From the NCBI GenBank assembly GCA_031580945.1, contig JAVLBT010000029.1, positions 1 through 24,309 of the forward strand: DNA of 24,309 bases, written 5' to 3'. This document shows positions 23,865 to 24,309 of this stretch, piece by piece (positions within the stretch are counted from its first letter, which is position 1; every line of letters begins with the position of its first letter). The notes beneath the pieces were generated by a model, which saw only the letters and a program-made list of their open reading frames with translations, ran no database searches and had not been told where the DNA came from. The stretch comes from Gracilimonas sp031580945 (lineage in GTDB: Bacteria; Bacteroidota; Rhodothermia; Balneolales; Balneolaceae). A program made the position numbers and the translations under genes.

Positions 23865-24309
23865 TTAACTATTTCTTCCGGCTAACCATGCCTGAATTTT
23901 ATCCCATGCTATTCTACGTCCCCGAGAGGTTAACAGAGGAAGTAAGTATTTAAAAACGATAAATAGCACCAATATAGAAGCAATCATGATCCAGATCGCG
24001 TAATCATCGTACTTATCGTAGTAAGTAAGAATTTCGTTACCGGCAAAAACAGAGATCCAAACGAATAATGGTGTCCAAAGTAAAGCTGTTAATCCAAAGT
24101 ACAGACAAAACTTCCAAAAACTGGTTTTTAAAAGGCCTGCACTCAGATAAACTGGAAATCGACTGCCAGGAATAAAACGACTTATAACCAAGATTATTGG
24201 TCCTTTATGTTCAAACCAGCTCTCAACTGATTCGATATTTTCTTTTTTTATAAACCATTTAAAGGGTGCAATATTGAATATGGAGCTTCCTAATATTCTA
24301 CCTGCGAAG
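23865..24309 (-). CDS. DedA-family membrane protein (5' end cut off by window)
   Basis: An open frame of 147 codons enters from the right edge (first full codon at 24308-24306) and stops at 23865; roughly the first 50 residues of a normal DedA protein are missing. No start lies inside the visible part: the TTG at 24191 is an internal Leu codon. Family marks are FAGRILG at the visible N-terminus and the strongly conserved ISRFIPGSRFPVYLSAG, followed by two hydrophobic segments (FGLTALLWTPLFVWISVFAG and IWIMIASILVLFIVFKYLL) and a basic C-terminal tail. DedA (SNARE-associated, VTT-domain) proteins are inner-membrane transporters or scramblases, some implicated in undecaprenyl-phosphate or phospholipid recycling. 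The exact role here is not readable. Confidence 0.85.
   Translation of the reverse strand, partial: FAGRILGSSIFNIAPFKWFIKKENIESVESWFEHKGPIILVISRFIPGSRFPVYLSAGLLKTSFWKFCLYFGLTALLWTPLFVWISVFAGNEILTYYDKYDDYAIWIMIASILVLFIVFKYLLPLLTSRGRRIAWDKIQAWLAGRNS

Noticed and set aside
23865..24191. A complete 108-residue DedA-like protein starting at TTG 24191.
   Set aside because: The frame continues open to the right edge with conserved family sequence (FAGRILG...), so the gene is cut by the window rather than short.

Overview
The window looks like a chromosomal stretch of a Bacteroidota-type bacterium, most likely of the Balneolota/Rhodothermota side (Balneolaceae-like). The basis is two large proteins with C-terminal type IX secretion (T9SS) sorting domains, a PorV/PorQ-family outer-membrane protein, a TonB receptor with an N-terminal carboxypeptidase-regulatory-like domain, a tandem rhomboid pair, moderately AT-rich DNA and few clear Shine-Dalgarno sites. 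The taxon is an inference from gene content and style, not from a marker search.

Left part (1-10975, minus strand): a surface module. Transcription runs from a TonB-dependent receptor (8020-10686) into a 1228-residue secreted protein with FN3-like, Ca-binding-like and FlgD/T9SS C-terminal regions (4323-8009), then a PorV/PorQ-like barrel (3283-4323, sharing one base with the gene before it). After a 192-base gap comes a very large T9SS cargo protein that runs off the left edge (1-3090). Upstream of the receptor lie two near-identical palindromes of LacI-family operator type, TGTAAGCGCTTACA and a 13/14 copy, 184 bases apart. They suggest that the module answers to a LacI-type, probably sugar-responsive, regulator encoded elsewhere.

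Middle (10976-15276, minus strand): a compact run of a CrtI/CrtISO-like FAD oxidoreductase, two overlapping rhomboid protease genes, and ispG of the MEP isoprenoid pathway. Divergent from it (15516-18793, plus strand) is a three-gene unit: a glutamine-synthetase-superfamily ligase, an APH-fold phosphotransferase and a HAD-IIA protein. The last two have altered active-site motifs, and their joint substrate is not obvious.

Right part (18982-23861, plus strand): the threonine operon, thrA (fused aspartokinase-homoserine dehydrogenase), thrB and thrC. It is preceded by a 36-codon leader ORF whose last 13 codons hold five Ile and four Thr codons, and whose end overlaps a GC hairpin; this has the layout of a transcription attenuator. 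A DedA-family membrane protein gene (23865-24309) converges on thrC with three bases between the stop codons and runs off the right edge.

The points most worth a second look are the thr leader, the operator pair upstream of the TonB/PorV surface module, and the GS/APH/HAD gene trio.
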